Shown: piece after piece, positions 9,638-17,352 of the stretch
Layout of the letters: the number at the start of each line of letters is the position of its first letter
Numbering within the stretch: the first letter of the stretch is position 1
Assembly: GCA_913057245.1 (NCBI GenBank)
Contig: CAJXNH010000016.1
Location: forward strand, 23,754 to 87,753
Length of the DNA: 64,000 bases
From: an uncultured Phaeodactylibacter sp.
Lineage (GTDB): Bacteria > Bacteroidota > Bacteroidia > Chitinophagales > Saprospiraceae
Direction of reading: 5' to 3'
Position numbers and translations under genes: made by a program
The notes under the pieces: generated by a model
The model's input: only the letters and a program-made list of their open reading frames with translations
The model's database searches: none
What the model was told of the DNA's origin: nothing

Positions 9638-10651
9638 TTACTGGCAATTCTTTCCATTGCCCCTGATTACAATTTGCCCATTTTCTTCACTAATTTCCAG
9701 TTCCATCGTGAAGGCCATCGCATCCAGCAGTTCCTGCAGCTTAGGGTTGGGAAAATCCCCCATGAAACGGCATTTCGCCAGCTGTTCATTCGCCAGTACG
9801 ACCTTCTTCCCAAAATACCGTTCAATCGCACTGGCGACCTGGCCCAGCGGCTGATTGTCAAACTGCAGCCGGTTCTCCTTCCAGGCTATTGCGTTGGAGA
9901 CCGGGGCCTCCCGAACCTTTTCCAGCATTTTGTCATACTGTCCGGATTTACCAGGAACCAATATAACTTTCTCTTCTTCCCGGTCAACGGATGCAACTTC
10001 TACTTTTCCGGTAGCTACAGATACCGTTACTTTAGGCTCATTGGGGTAAGCCCGGACGTTGAAAGAAGTGCCAAGAACGGTGGTTTGCGCCCCTTCAGAA
10101 AAGATGGTAAACGTTGCTCCATTCTGCTTCACCACTTCAAAAAAGGCTTCACCGGTTAGCCTTACTTCTCGGTCCTTAAACGCTTCGGCATACCGTAGCG
10201 CACTGTTTTCGTTCAGCACAACCGTGCTCCCATCGGGCAACGACAAGGTCTGTTTCTCGCCTTCCCCTGTTTGAACGGTTGCATAAACCGGTGAGTGATC
10301 CACAAGGCCGGAGTACCAATACCCCCAATATCCTCCTATCAACAGGATGACCGCTGCTGCTGCGTACTTTAAATAGGACTTCAGGACAGGCAATCCTATC
10401 ACCTTCCCTTCGTCGGCTGCAGGTTGTTTCTGCAGACGCTCTTCCAGTAAGTCCCAGGCCGCCGGCTTACCGGCAGAGAAGTCAGGCATATCGTAGGATG
10501 CCGTCACAGACCAAAGCTTTTCGGCTTCTTCGAGAACTGCCCGGTTAGCAGAATCGGCTTCTACCCAGCGCATCAGCACCTCCCGGTCTGCCTCACTGAT
10601 ATCTCCGGAGAGATACCGCCCTATCAATTCAAGGTAGTCGCTTTGATTCAT
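9638..10651 (-). CDS. FecR-family anti-sigma factor
   Basis: 337 aa. The cytoplasmic N-terminus (YLELIGRYLSGDISEADREVL ... WVEADSANRAVLEEAEKLW) should bind the sigma factor. One transmembrane helix lies near residues 92-113. A periplasmic FecR core follows (VQTGEGEKQTLSLPDGSTVVLNENS; GEAFFEV) and then the C-terminal DUF4974 module (LQFDNQPLGQVASAIERYFG). It lies 60 nt after the ECF sigma gene and 12 nt before the STN-domain gene. It is the expected transducer between that surface protein and the sigma factor. Confidence 0.93.
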   Translation of the reverse strand: MNQSDYLELIGRYLSGDISEADREVLMRWVEADSANRAVLEEAEKLWSVTASYDMPDFSAGKPAAWDLLEERLQKQPAADEGKVIGLPVLKSYLKYAAAAVILLIGGYWGYWYSGLVDHSPVYATVQTGEGEKQTLSLPDGSTVVLNENSALRYAEAFKDREVRLTGEAFFEVVKQNGATFTIFSEGAQTTVLGTSFNVRAYPNEPKVTVSVATGKVEVASVDREEEKVILVPGKSGQYDKMLEKVREAPVSNAIAWKENRLQFDNQPLGQVASAIERYFGKKVVLANEQLAKCRFMGDFPNPKLQELLDAMAFTMELEISEENGQIVIRGNGKNCQ

Positions 10652-10711
10652 GTTGTTGTTAGTTTCCGGAATAGTGATGCACCCGCTGAGGCAATCCCCC
10701 TACTCCAGGCT

Positions 10712-11407
10712 TCAATTTTTTTTCTTCTTTTTTACTTCCAGTTCTATATCTGATGTTAGGCGAAAGGCAGTATATTCCATAAGGTTAGCTTCAGGCTGTG
10801 AGGAAGGCAATGCTTCGGCCGGCTGACAGGCAGTAAACCATAGTAGGCCAAATAGCAGAGCAATCTGCAGGTAGTGCTGTAATTTATCCCGCAGCACCCG
10901 CAGCGCTTTGCCCATTTGATTTTCGACTGTTTTGACGGAAATGTCCATTTGCTCAGCAATCTCCTTGTAGGTCAGCTCTTCGTACCGGCTCAGTTGGAAA
11001 ACCGTGCGGCACTTAGGCGGCAGTTGATTGATAGCTGCGGTAACATTCTCCTGCATTTCACCATGAAGAAACTTGTCTTCAGCGCTATCATCCACGCCGG
11101 GTTCATGGCCGGGCTCAAAGGCTTCCTGCTCCCAGCGTTTGTTGCGGCGCAGGTAGCCCAACCCTTCGTTGATGGCCATACGGCGGATGTAAGCACCAAG
11201 GGAGGAGTTGATTTCGATTTGGTGGCGCTTTTCCCAAAACCGGAGGAAGACTTCCTGTGCCAGGTCCTCTGCGGTGCTGGCATCAGGCACAAAGCGGTAG
11301 ATCGACTGGCACACCATTTCGTAGTGGTCTTCGAAGAGGTGCTGCAGCGCCATCCGATCGTCCGCTTTGAGGCGGGAAAGTAGGTTTATTTCGGTGTTGT
11401 TTGACAT
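10712..11407 (-). CDS. ECF RNA polymerase sigma factor (FecI-like, Bacteroidota type) with hydrophobic C-terminal tail
   Basis: 231 aa. Region 2 is visible as LFEDHYEMVCQSIYRF...AEDLAQEVFLRFWEKR and region 4 as YEELTYKEIAEQMDISVKTVENQMGKALRVLR. About 50 further residues follow. They begin with a strongly hydrophobic stretch (YLQIALLFGLLWFTAC) and end in KKKKKN, so the protein may be membrane-tethered. It heads the sigma-FecR-STN cluster. A TACTTTTG box 48 nt upstream on the minus strand (11455-11462) could be its promoter -7 element. Confidence 0.92.
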   Translation of the reverse strand: MSNNTEINLLSRLKADDRMALQHLFEDHYEMVCQSIYRFVPDASTAEDLAQEVFLRFWEKRHQIEINSSLGAYIRRMAINEGLGYLRRNKRWEQEAFEPGHEPGVDDSAEDKFLHGEMQENVTAAINQLPPKCRTVFQLSRYEELTYKEIAEQMDISVKTVENQMGKALRVLRDKLQHYLQIALLFGLLWFTACQPAEALPSSQPEANLMEYTAFRLTSDIELEVKKKKKN

Positions 11408-11454
11408 TAAAGCCGGGTGTATTTTTCGGCCACAAGATTAAGTTTAATTCCCTA

Positions 11455-11462
11455 CAAAAGTA
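11455..11462 (-). promoter_or_regulatory. Candidate -7 promoter element for the ECF sigma gene
   Basis: On the minus strand the sequence reads TACTTTTG, matching the Bacteroidota TAnnTTTG box, 48 nt before the sigma ATG. No convincing TTG at the -33 distance is seen. Confidence 0.35.
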
Positions 11463-11534
11463 AAAGGCTTTCGACATACGGGGGCATTTATTAGAGCGAA
11501 TGGCAATCAGACCTTTCTGAACTGGCAGAATTGA

Positions 11535-13271
11535 TTACTCAATTACAATCCGGGACAGGTAGCGCTGTTGCCCCGTTTGGCCCTGAAGCAAATAAAGGCC
11601 CGCTGGTAAAGCGGGCAATGTAAAGGATTGCAGCCCTCCGGCATGCGCAACGCCCCATACCCGCTGCCCCAAACTGCTCAATAACTGCAATTGGCCATGC
11701 CCCGGAAGCTCCACATGCAGCGTGCCTGACGTAGGGTTGGGAAAGGCACGTAGTGGCTGATACGCCGGGCGGACCACACTGCTGATATTCGAATCGTCAA
11801 TTTGAATCAGGTAAAGGGCATCGAAGTCGGGCGAATCATAGCCGGTTGTCAATGACCATCCACTCCCAAACGCGAGGGGTTGGTTGAAGTTCGCTGAGGC
11901 GTAGGCCCGCCCTTCCGCGTCCACCATAATGTTATGATTGGTGCTGAAGGGGGGATCTCCCAACAGTTCAGGCTGATGTGCCCAGGATAGCTGCCCGTCC
12001 GGGAGGAAACGTGCCCACAAACTTACAGACCCACCAACTTCGAACGACAGCGCGGTGCTTTCCGAAAGGGCAACCTCAGCCCGAAAGGCGGCGGCTGAGA
12101 GGTAGATATTTCCGTCCGGGTGGACATCCATCGCGCCATTAGAACAAAACAGCGTATTACCCCAGAGCAGTTGCCCATTGGCATCCCAGCAGAGCAAAGC
12201 CGTCTTTAGCAGGTCATCTTCGGCTTGAAAGTACTGCAGGGTTGCCGATTCCTCAATCAGGACTTGCTGTTCATGAGAAAAACCCAGGTAAATCCGCCCC
12301 TGCTCGTCCGTTTCGAGTCCGAAGGGAACAATTAAGCCTTCCTGTGGCTCGATATTCCGGTACCATTGCCGGTTGCCCTGTGCATCGTATTTGACCAGCA
12401 GGCAGCCATCATCACCATCTTGATTGTCATTCATCAAAATTCCGCCGTCCAGCAGTAAGCCACCGGCGCTGTAGGCAATAGATACGATGGGCTCACCCTC
12501 CAAACTCAGGGCTAAGCCCAGGCCCTCCGCATTTCCGCCATCAATGGGCAGGGGAGACTGAATTTGCTCTGCCCATTCCAGATCGCCATCAGGTGTAAGC
12601 CGGGCCAGGTAGAACGTCTTGCCCCGGTCAGACGGCTCCGTGAATACGGTAGGGCCACCGAAATCCATCTCCCGGTGATAACTGCCTGTAATGTAGATCG
12701 AACCGGCATCATCCACCGCCAATGCATTCAGCCGGTCCCCTTTATCGAAGAACTCACTGTCTGCTCCGCCGTAAGCTTTTGCCCATTCCAGCGTGCCTTC
12801 GGCATCAAACCGGGCAATAAAAGCATCCCGGTAGCCATCGGCAAACAACGTCCGGGTAGCCCCTGAGGTATCCCGCTGAATGAGCAGGGGGCCGTATTCC
12901 GCAGAGGCAATTTCACCACCCACGTAAACCTTGCCGGCTTTGACCGCTAAAGTGCGCATATCCCCCATCGTCAACCTACGGTACCAAAGTGCTTCGCCCT
13001 CCTCAGACAACTTCTGCAAAAAGCCGGTTTGGGCTCCGCTGTATGGCGGGTGGACCACTATGCTATCGAGCTCCAAATCGGACCGGTGGAAGCCTAAAAG
13101 GTAAATATCCCCGGCTTCATCGGTTGCCATATCGACTATATTGAGGTTTTTGCCAAAAGAAAAGATTGGTGACTCAACGGCATAACGCTGCGCCCAGGTG
13201 ACTTCAGGTTGAGCGGCAACCACCAAAACCAATGAAATTTGCAGGACGGAGAACAGGAGCAAACGTATCAT
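11535..13271 (-). CDS. Large secreted beta-propeller-like protein with T9SS sorting domain
   Basis: I place the start at the ATG at 13271 (MIRLLLFSVLQISLVLVVAAQ), which gives a proper signal peptide; a longer frame to 13316 would cross the promoter. The roughly 578-residue product carries repeats of the SBBP/beta-propeller type (GDIYLLGFHRSDLE, GSIYITGSYHREMDFGG, GRIYLGFSHEQQVL, AWAKAYGGADSEFFD). It ends in a type A T9SS sorting domain (LRAFPNPTSGTLHVELPG ... PAGLYLLQG). It is probably an extracellular or surface protein of unknown ligand. Confidence 0.85.
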   Translation of the reverse strand: MIRLLLFSVLQISLVLVVAAQPEVTWAQRYAVESPIFSFGKNLNIVDMATDEAGDIYLLGFHRSDLELDSIVVHPPYSGAQTGFLQKLSEEGEALWYRRLTMGDMRTLAVKAGKVYVGGEIASAEYGPLLIQRDTSGATRTLFADGYRDAFIARFDAEGTLEWAKAYGGADSEFFDKGDRLNALAVDDAGSIYITGSYHREMDFGGPTVFTEPSDRGKTFYLARLTPDGDLEWAEQIQSPLPIDGGNAEGLGLALSLEGEPIVSIAYSAGGLLLDGGILMNDNQDGDDGCLLVKYDAQGNRQWYRNIEPQEGLIVPFGLETDEQGRIYLGFSHEQQVLIEESATLQYFQAEDDLLKTALLCWDANGQLLWGNTLFCSNGAMDVHPDGNIYLSAAAFRAEVALSESTALSFEVGGSVSLWARFLPDGQLSWAHQPELLGDPPFSTNHNIMVDAEGRAYASANFNQPLAFGSGWSLTTGYDSPDFDALYLIQIDDSNISSVVRPAYQPLRAFPNPTSGTLHVELPGHGQLQLLSSLGQRVWGVAHAGGLQSFTLPALPAGLYLLQGQTGQQRYLSRIVIE

Positions 13272-13290
13272 AAGCAGGGATCTTTTGCTG

Positions 13291-13298
13291 CAAAAGTA
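13291..13298 (-). promoter_or_regulatory. Candidate -7 promoter element for the T9SS propeller gene
   Basis: The minus strand reads TACTTTTG (TAnnTTTG consensus), 19 nt upstream of the ATG at 13271. Transcription would start after the longer frame's first codon, which supports the shorter start. The -33 partner is unclear. Confidence 0.4.
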
Positions 13299-13313
13299 CG
13301 GGATGCCCGTGGA

Positions 13314-13348
13314 CAAAAAAAGGGGAATAACCGTTTTGGATATTCCCC
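13314..13348 (-). terminator. Minus-strand intrinsic terminator with no coding gene upstream
   Basis: On the minus strand GGGGAATA (13348-13341) and TATTCCCC (13329-13322) form a stem with an 11-nt loop, followed by a run of seven T. No minus-strand gene lies between it and 13752, so it may end a small RNA or antisense transcript. Confidence 0.45.
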
Positions 13349-13708
13349 ATCTACTTAGCTTAACCTATTTACCTATTCTTAATGAAGATTAGATCTTCAA
13401 AGCTCTTTTGAAAGGCACATTGCCTTTTACTGTTTCTTAAGTGTTGTTCAGTTGTGCTTGTGTGAGTGTTTGTTGGAGTTACCCCCAATCGTATCCCTGC
13501 TTTCAGGAAAGTTTGTATTTGTTTGCTCTTGCTGGTAGGTACATTACCAATCTTATGCCAAAAAACACAAACAACTAATAATCAAGACATTAACCAAAAA
13601 AGACCATTCGTTTTTATCCCAAAAAAAGACAAAAATCCCAGATTGGGAAAATATTTCAGATTGAATGGCTCCCATTCAGGCATCATTAAGATAATGCGAA
13701 GTGGAATA
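13349..13708. other. Intergenic stretch, possible minus-strand small RNA
   Basis: No convincing coding region is present. On the minus strand short hairpin-forming pieces (AAAGGCA/TGCCTTT and AGAT/ATCT near 13385-13425) lie just before the terminator at 13314-13348. A plus-strand ORF from 13466 crosses the promoter of the next gene and was rejected. Confidence 0.35.
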
Positions 13709-13738
13709 TTGCAAACCCAAGCCCAGCGAGTATATTTG
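13709..13738 (+). promoter_or_regulatory. Bacteroidota-type promoter for the TPR-like membrane gene
   Basis: TTG at 13709-13711, a 19-nt spacer and TATATTTG at 13731-13738 match the TTG / TAnnTTTG consensus. The ATG is 14 nt after the box, so the untranslated leader would be very short. Confidence 0.7.
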
Positions 13739-13752
13739 CAGAAATTTTTCTT

Positions 13753-14277
13753 ATGGCAACGGTTTATTTAAGATACGTATTAATCGGGCTGTTCTTTATC
13801 CTGGGAGCGGTTTTGCAATTCAGGCTGGGCATCAGTCAGGCCTGGTACCTCTACCTGGGCGGTGTTTTGCTGCTTCTGACTCAGGCTTTCATGGGCAATG
13901 TATGGACGGCCCACAGCCTGCTCAAAAGAGGGAAAGCGGCGGATGCAGAGAAAGTCCTCGACCAGGTATGGTCTCCAAGTTTGCTGCTCCGGCGCAACCG
14001 GGCCTACTACTACTTTTCACTTGGCCTGATTTATTTGCAACGGAAAGATATGGAACCGGCTAACGACATGCTTACCGAGGCTATTGAACTCGGGCTGGAG
14101 CACCCCAATGACAGCGCCCTGGCTTGCCTGAACCTCGCACACATCCACTACGTACAAATGCGCCCCGAACAGGCCCGCCACTGGATGGAAAAAGCACGGA
14201 GCTTCCCCTCCAACGACCTGCTGATCAAGGAAAACCTGCAAAAACTGAAACAGGCACTAGCCGCAAGAAACAACTAA
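13753..14277 (+). CDS. Membrane protein with TPR-like cytoplasmic repeats (paralogue 1)
   Basis: 174 aa. Two N-terminal helices (YVLIGLFFILGAVLQFRLGI and WYLYLGGVLLLLTQAFMG) are followed by helix-turn-helix repeats of TPR type (RRNRAYYYFSLGLIYLQRKD ... DSALACLNLAHIHYVQMRPEQARHWMEKA). It has the same architecture, and local similarity (NRAYYYFSLG versus NRAYFYMIKG), as the next gene, so the two are probably a tandem duplication. It precedes the two-component genes and may be in their operon. Function unknown. Confidence 0.8.
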   Translation: MATVYLRYVLIGLFFILGAVLQFRLGISQAWYLYLGGVLLLLTQAFMGNVWTAHSLLKRGKAADAEKVLDQVWSPSLLLRRNRAYYYFSLGLIYLQRKDMEPANDMLTEAIELGLEHPNDSALACLNLAHIHYVQMRPEQARHWMEKARSFPSNDLLIKENLQKLKQALAARNN

Positions 14278-14353
14278 TAAAAGCCACAGGTGTTACCCAA
14301 ACTACGCACCACCCGATCAATATTACTACATTTGCCAAAAATTAACCGAACGC

Positions 14354-14950
14354 ATGTTAACAATTAATATTTACCTCAAATTCGCTTTAATTGCCGTGGG
14401 CCTGATCGGTGGTATCGCACTTTGGGCTACCATGGGGGTATGGTATGGCATCTGGTTCGTCATCCTGGGTCTGGTAATGCTGGCCACCTACATTTTTCTG
14501 GGCACCGTTCAATCCGCAGCGGAGATGCTACAGGAGTCCGACTTCGAAGGCGCCAACGAACGCCTGAACCTCACCTTTAAGCCGGAGTGGCTGTATGCAA
14601 CCAACCGTGCTTACTTCTACATGATCAAAGGCTCTACTGCCCTGGCCCAGAAGAATGTGGAGGAAGGCGAAAAGTGGCTGAAAAAAGCCGAGGAAGTCGA
14701 AGTTCCAACCGACAACGAGCGTGCCATGCTGCAACTTCAGCTCGCGAACATCGCGGCGTCCAAGGGGCGCTGGAAACAAGCTGAACGCCATTACCGGGTG
14801 GCTAAAGGTTGCAAAATTACCGAGCCTAATATCAAGGAACAGTTCAATATGTTCGAAAAGCAGTTTAAAAACCGTGGTGCCGCCAAGCAATCCGGTCAAA
14901 TGGGTGGCTTCCGCCCGGGTGGGAAGCGCCGCCGCCCCAAGATGCGGTAA
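14354..14950 (+). CDS. Membrane protein with TPR-like repeats (paralogue 2)
   Basis: 198 aa. Two N-terminal helices (FALIAVGLIGGIALWATMGV, GIWFVILGLVMLATYIFLG) precede TPR-like helices (AAEMLQESDFEGANERLNL, ALAQKNVEEGEKWLKKAEE, LANIAASKGRWKQAERHYRVA) and a basic tail ending KRRRPKMR. It is a paralogue of the preceding gene. The stop is 11 nt before the response-regulator ATG, so it is very likely co-transcribed with the two-component system. A TACATTTG box at 14327-14334 could be an extra promoter. Confidence 0.8.
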   Translation: MLTINIYLKFALIAVGLIGGIALWATMGVWYGIWFVILGLVMLATYIFLGTVQSAAEMLQESDFEGANERLNLTFKPEWLYATNRAYFYMIKGSTALAQKNVEEGEKWLKKAEEVEVPTDNERAMLQLQLANIAASKGRWKQAERHYRVAKGCKITEPNIKEQFNMFEKQFKNRGAAKQSGQMGGFRPGGKRRRPKMR

Positions 14951-14961
14951 CCCGCTGAAGG

Positions 14962-15645
14962 ATGAGAGTACTGATCGTAGATGACGAGGTCAAAATCAGC
15001 AACGTAATCAACAAAGGTTTGCGGCAGTATGGTATTGAATCCACAGCCGCTTTCGACGGAGAAGTCGCCCTTGAATTATTGTCTGCTGAAACGTTTGACC
15101 TCGTCATTCTCGATATCATCCTCCCCAAGGTCAATGGGTGGGAAATCTGCAAACACATCCGGCAGGAGCTGCACCTCTCCGTCCCGATTCTAATGCTCTC
15201 CGCCATGGGCAAGACCGAACACGTCATCAAGGGGCTCGATGCCGGTGCTGATGACTTCCTTTCCAAGCCGTTCAAAATTGAAGAGCTGGCAGCCCGCGTC
15301 CGCGCCCTTTACCGCCGCAACCACCAATACGCTGCCGTACAGCCTGCCCTGCTCAATGCCGCCGGGCTCACCCTCGACCTCAACCGCCTGGAAGTGCAGC
15401 GCGATGGCCAACTGATTTCGCTTACTGCCAAAGAGTTTGAGCTGCTTAAATGCTTTATGCAACAACCCGGACGCGTCCTCACCCGGGAGCAGCTCCTGGA
15501 AGCGGCCTGGGACATTGGCTTTGATACCGGTACCAACGTGGTGGATGTGTACATCAACTACCTGCGCCGAAAGCTGGAGGCGGACGGCTCGCCCCGCATC
15601 CTGCATACTAAGATCGGTGCCGGGTATTACCTCAGTACGGAATAG
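14962..15645 (+). CDS. OmpR-family response regulator
   Basis: 227 aa. The receiver domain has the acidic pair DDE at the start (LIVDDEVK), the phosphoacceptor in DLVILDIILPKVNG, and the conserved Lys in DDFLSKPFK. The C-terminal winged helix has RVLTREQLLEAAWDIGFDTGTNVVDVYINYLRRKL. It is the DNA-binding partner of the kinase that starts 8 nt downstream. The 11-bp repeat array at 17051-17094 is a plausible binding region. Confidence 0.95.
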   Translation: MRVLIVDDEVKISNVINKGLRQYGIESTAAFDGEVALELLSAETFDLVILDIILPKVNGWEICKHIRQELHLSVPILMLSAMGKTEHVIKGLDAGADDFLSKPFKIEELAARVRALYRRNHQYAAVQPALLNAAGLTLDLNRLEVQRDGQLISLTAKEFELLKCFMQQPGRVLTREQLLEAAWDIGFDTGTNVVDVYINYLRRKLEADGSPRILHTKIGAGYYLSTE

Positions 15646-15653
15646 CCCCTGCC

Positions 15654-17039
15654 ATGAAGTTAAAAAACCGGCTGGCCCTCAACTTTGCGCTATTCACCTC
15701 AGGCATCCTTTTCCTGATGGGCGGGCTGATTTTCTTGCTTTACCGCAACTACCTGGAGCATGAATTCACCTCCCGCCTGCACGAGCGCTGCATGATCGCT
15801 TCCCAAATGTACCTCGATGACGACGAGTTGAGCCCTCAGGTGTTGGAGCAAATCCGACAGAAACACATGCGCACCCTGCCCAGCGAACAGGAATACTTCT
15901 TTCATTTGGAGAAAAAGGACAGCCTCCTCCCCCACCTGCCCGATTTTTTGGCTGAGCGCCTGACCGGTCCAGTCACGGAAGCACAGGAATACTTCAAGAT
16001 AGAAAAAGGAGACACACTTGGCGTTGGGATACTGTACCGGGACGATCAGGGGCCTCACTTCACCATCGTCACCGCCGTCAACCGGCAGGGCAAGCAGGAA
16101 CTCCGGGAGCTGGCCAATATCCTTTTTGGGCTGGCGGGGCTTTACCTGGTTTTTATTTTCTTCATCGCCCGCTGGTATGCCCGGCGCATGCTCTCCCCCC
16201 TGACCGCCATGACCGAGAAAATGAAGACTGTGGACACCGCGAATTTGCACGTCCGCCTGGAGCCCTTGCCCGATCAGGACCCTAAGGACGAACTGGGCAG
16301 CATTGTGGAGGCCTTCAACAAAATGCTCAGCCGGCTGGAAACTTCGGTGGAAACGCAGCGCAACTTCATCACCCACGCTTCTCATCAGTTCAATACCCCC
16401 CTGACGACCATTCTTGGGGAAATAGAACTCGTACGGCAGCATTATAAATCCCTGCCCCCCGCAGTCGCCGAGTCGCTGGACAATATCTCCGAGGAGTCCG
16501 AACGCCTGAACCGGCTAACGCTACGCCTCCTGCACCTGGCTGAAGTAGGCACGGAAGGTGTCAATGACAGAGGGCAGAGCATCCGCCTCGACGAACTGCT
16601 TTTTGAAATACAGGAAGAGCTCAGCAGGGCCTATCCACAGCAGCCCCTTCAGATCGACACGGCCACTTTTCCGGGCGACCCGGACGCGCTCGTGGTCAAT
16701 GGCAATGCCAACCTACTGCAGATTGCCCTGTTCAACCTGGCAGAGAACGGGCTCAAGTACTCCGAATCTCCGGTTACCGTCACGCTTTCAGCTGGTAGCA
16801 AAGTGATTGAAGTCCGGTTTCAGGATCAGGGAATGGGCATTCCTGAAGAGGAGCTGGAGTCCATCTTTACGCCTTTTTTCCGGGGCCAGCATGTGCAGGC
16901 CCGCACCGGCTACGGTGTAGGGCTGCCGCTTACGCAAAAGATCATCGAGCTGCACAAAGGTCGAATCACGGTGGAATCACAGCCCGGCAAAGGCACCCTG
17001 GCTACGGTACGCCTCCCGTTAGAGCAGCAGTTCATCTGA
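15654..17039 (+). CDS. HAMP-containing sensor histidine kinase
   Basis: 461 aa. An N-terminal helix (LALNFALFTSGILFLMGGLIFLL) and a second helix near residues 155-175 (LFGLAGLYLVFIFFIARWY) flank an extracytoplasmic sensor of about 125 residues. HAMP follows. The dimerisation/phosphoacceptor helix carries HASHQFNTPLTTILGE, where the His is the phosphorylated residue. The ATP-binding domain has NLAENGLKYS (N box), DQGMGIPEEE (G1), FTPFFRG (F) and GYGVGLPLTQKIIELH (G2). It pairs with the response regulator just upstream. The signal sensed is unknown; a transporter of the SulP family follows. Confidence 0.95.
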   Translation: MKLKNRLALNFALFTSGILFLMGGLIFLLYRNYLEHEFTSRLHERCMIASQMYLDDDELSPQVLEQIRQKHMRTLPSEQEYFFHLEKKDSLLPHLPDFLAERLTGPVTEAQEYFKIEKGDTLGVGILYRDDQGPHFTIVTAVNRQGKQELRELANILFGLAGLYLVFIFFIARWYARRMLSPLTAMTEKMKTVDTANLHVRLEPLPDQDPKDELGSIVEAFNKMLSRLETSVETQRNFITHASHQFNTPLTTILGEIELVRQHYKSLPPAVAESLDNISEESERLNRLTLRLLHLAEVGTEGVNDRGQSIRLDELLFEIQEELSRAYPQQPLQIDTATFPGDPDALVVNGNANLLQIALFNLAENGLKYSESPVTVTLSAGSKVIEVRFQDQGMGIPEEELESIFTPFFRGQHVQARTGYGVGLPLTQKIIELHKGRITVESQPGKGTLATVRLPLEQQFI

Positions 17040-17050
17040 TCGTTCTTTGT

Positions 17051-17094
17051 TTCTAATCTTATTTTAATGCCATTCTAATCCCAGCTTAATGCGG
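17051..17094 (+). promoter_or_regulatory. Four 11-bp direct repeats, likely response-regulator binding array
   Basis: TTCTAATCTTA, TTTTAATGCCA, TTCTAATCCCA and GCTTAATGCGG follow one another without gaps. Direct repeats at one helical turn are what OmpR/PhoB-family dimers bind in tandem. The array sits between the kinase stop and the SulP gene. Confidence 0.6.
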
Positions 17095-17118
17095 TGTTGG
17101 GAAATAAGGTACATATTT

Positions 17119-17291
17119 AGAGCGTGTTAGGACTTTAGTATTCGGTCTGTCCCGGTGCACCGGGACACTTTTTCGCTTATACTTCGCCCCGAAAATCCTC
17201 ATTTAGCTTTGGCTAAACTCCGGTTTTCGGGTCTCGTCTAATCAAAAAATTGCTAGTTTTCGACTAGAATACCAAAATCCCAACACGCTCT
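17119..17291. repeat. Terminal-inverted-repeat element, copy 1 (about 173 bp)
   Basis: The ends AGAGCGTGTTAGGACTTTAG and its inverted partner (RC of the right end starts AGAGCGTGTTGGGATTTTGG) match at 22 of 25 positions. Inside are further inverted pieces (GTCCCGGTGCACCGGGAC; CGAAAACCGG/CCGGTTTTCG). The element is non-coding. A relative in opposite orientation lies at 42769-42932, sharing the ends, TAGTCGAAAA, ATTTTTTG and TTAGACGAG in the same order. Confidence 0.7.
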
Positions 17292-17352
17292 TACAGATCA
17301 GCCTCACCGAAAGAAAGCCATTACTACTGCTACTGAAATTCACAACGTCACC

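Noticed and set aside
13466..13771. 101-codon ORF with a hydrophobic start
   Set aside because: It runs through the TTG/TATATTTG promoter and the start of the following gene, and the C-terminal half has no protein-like pattern.
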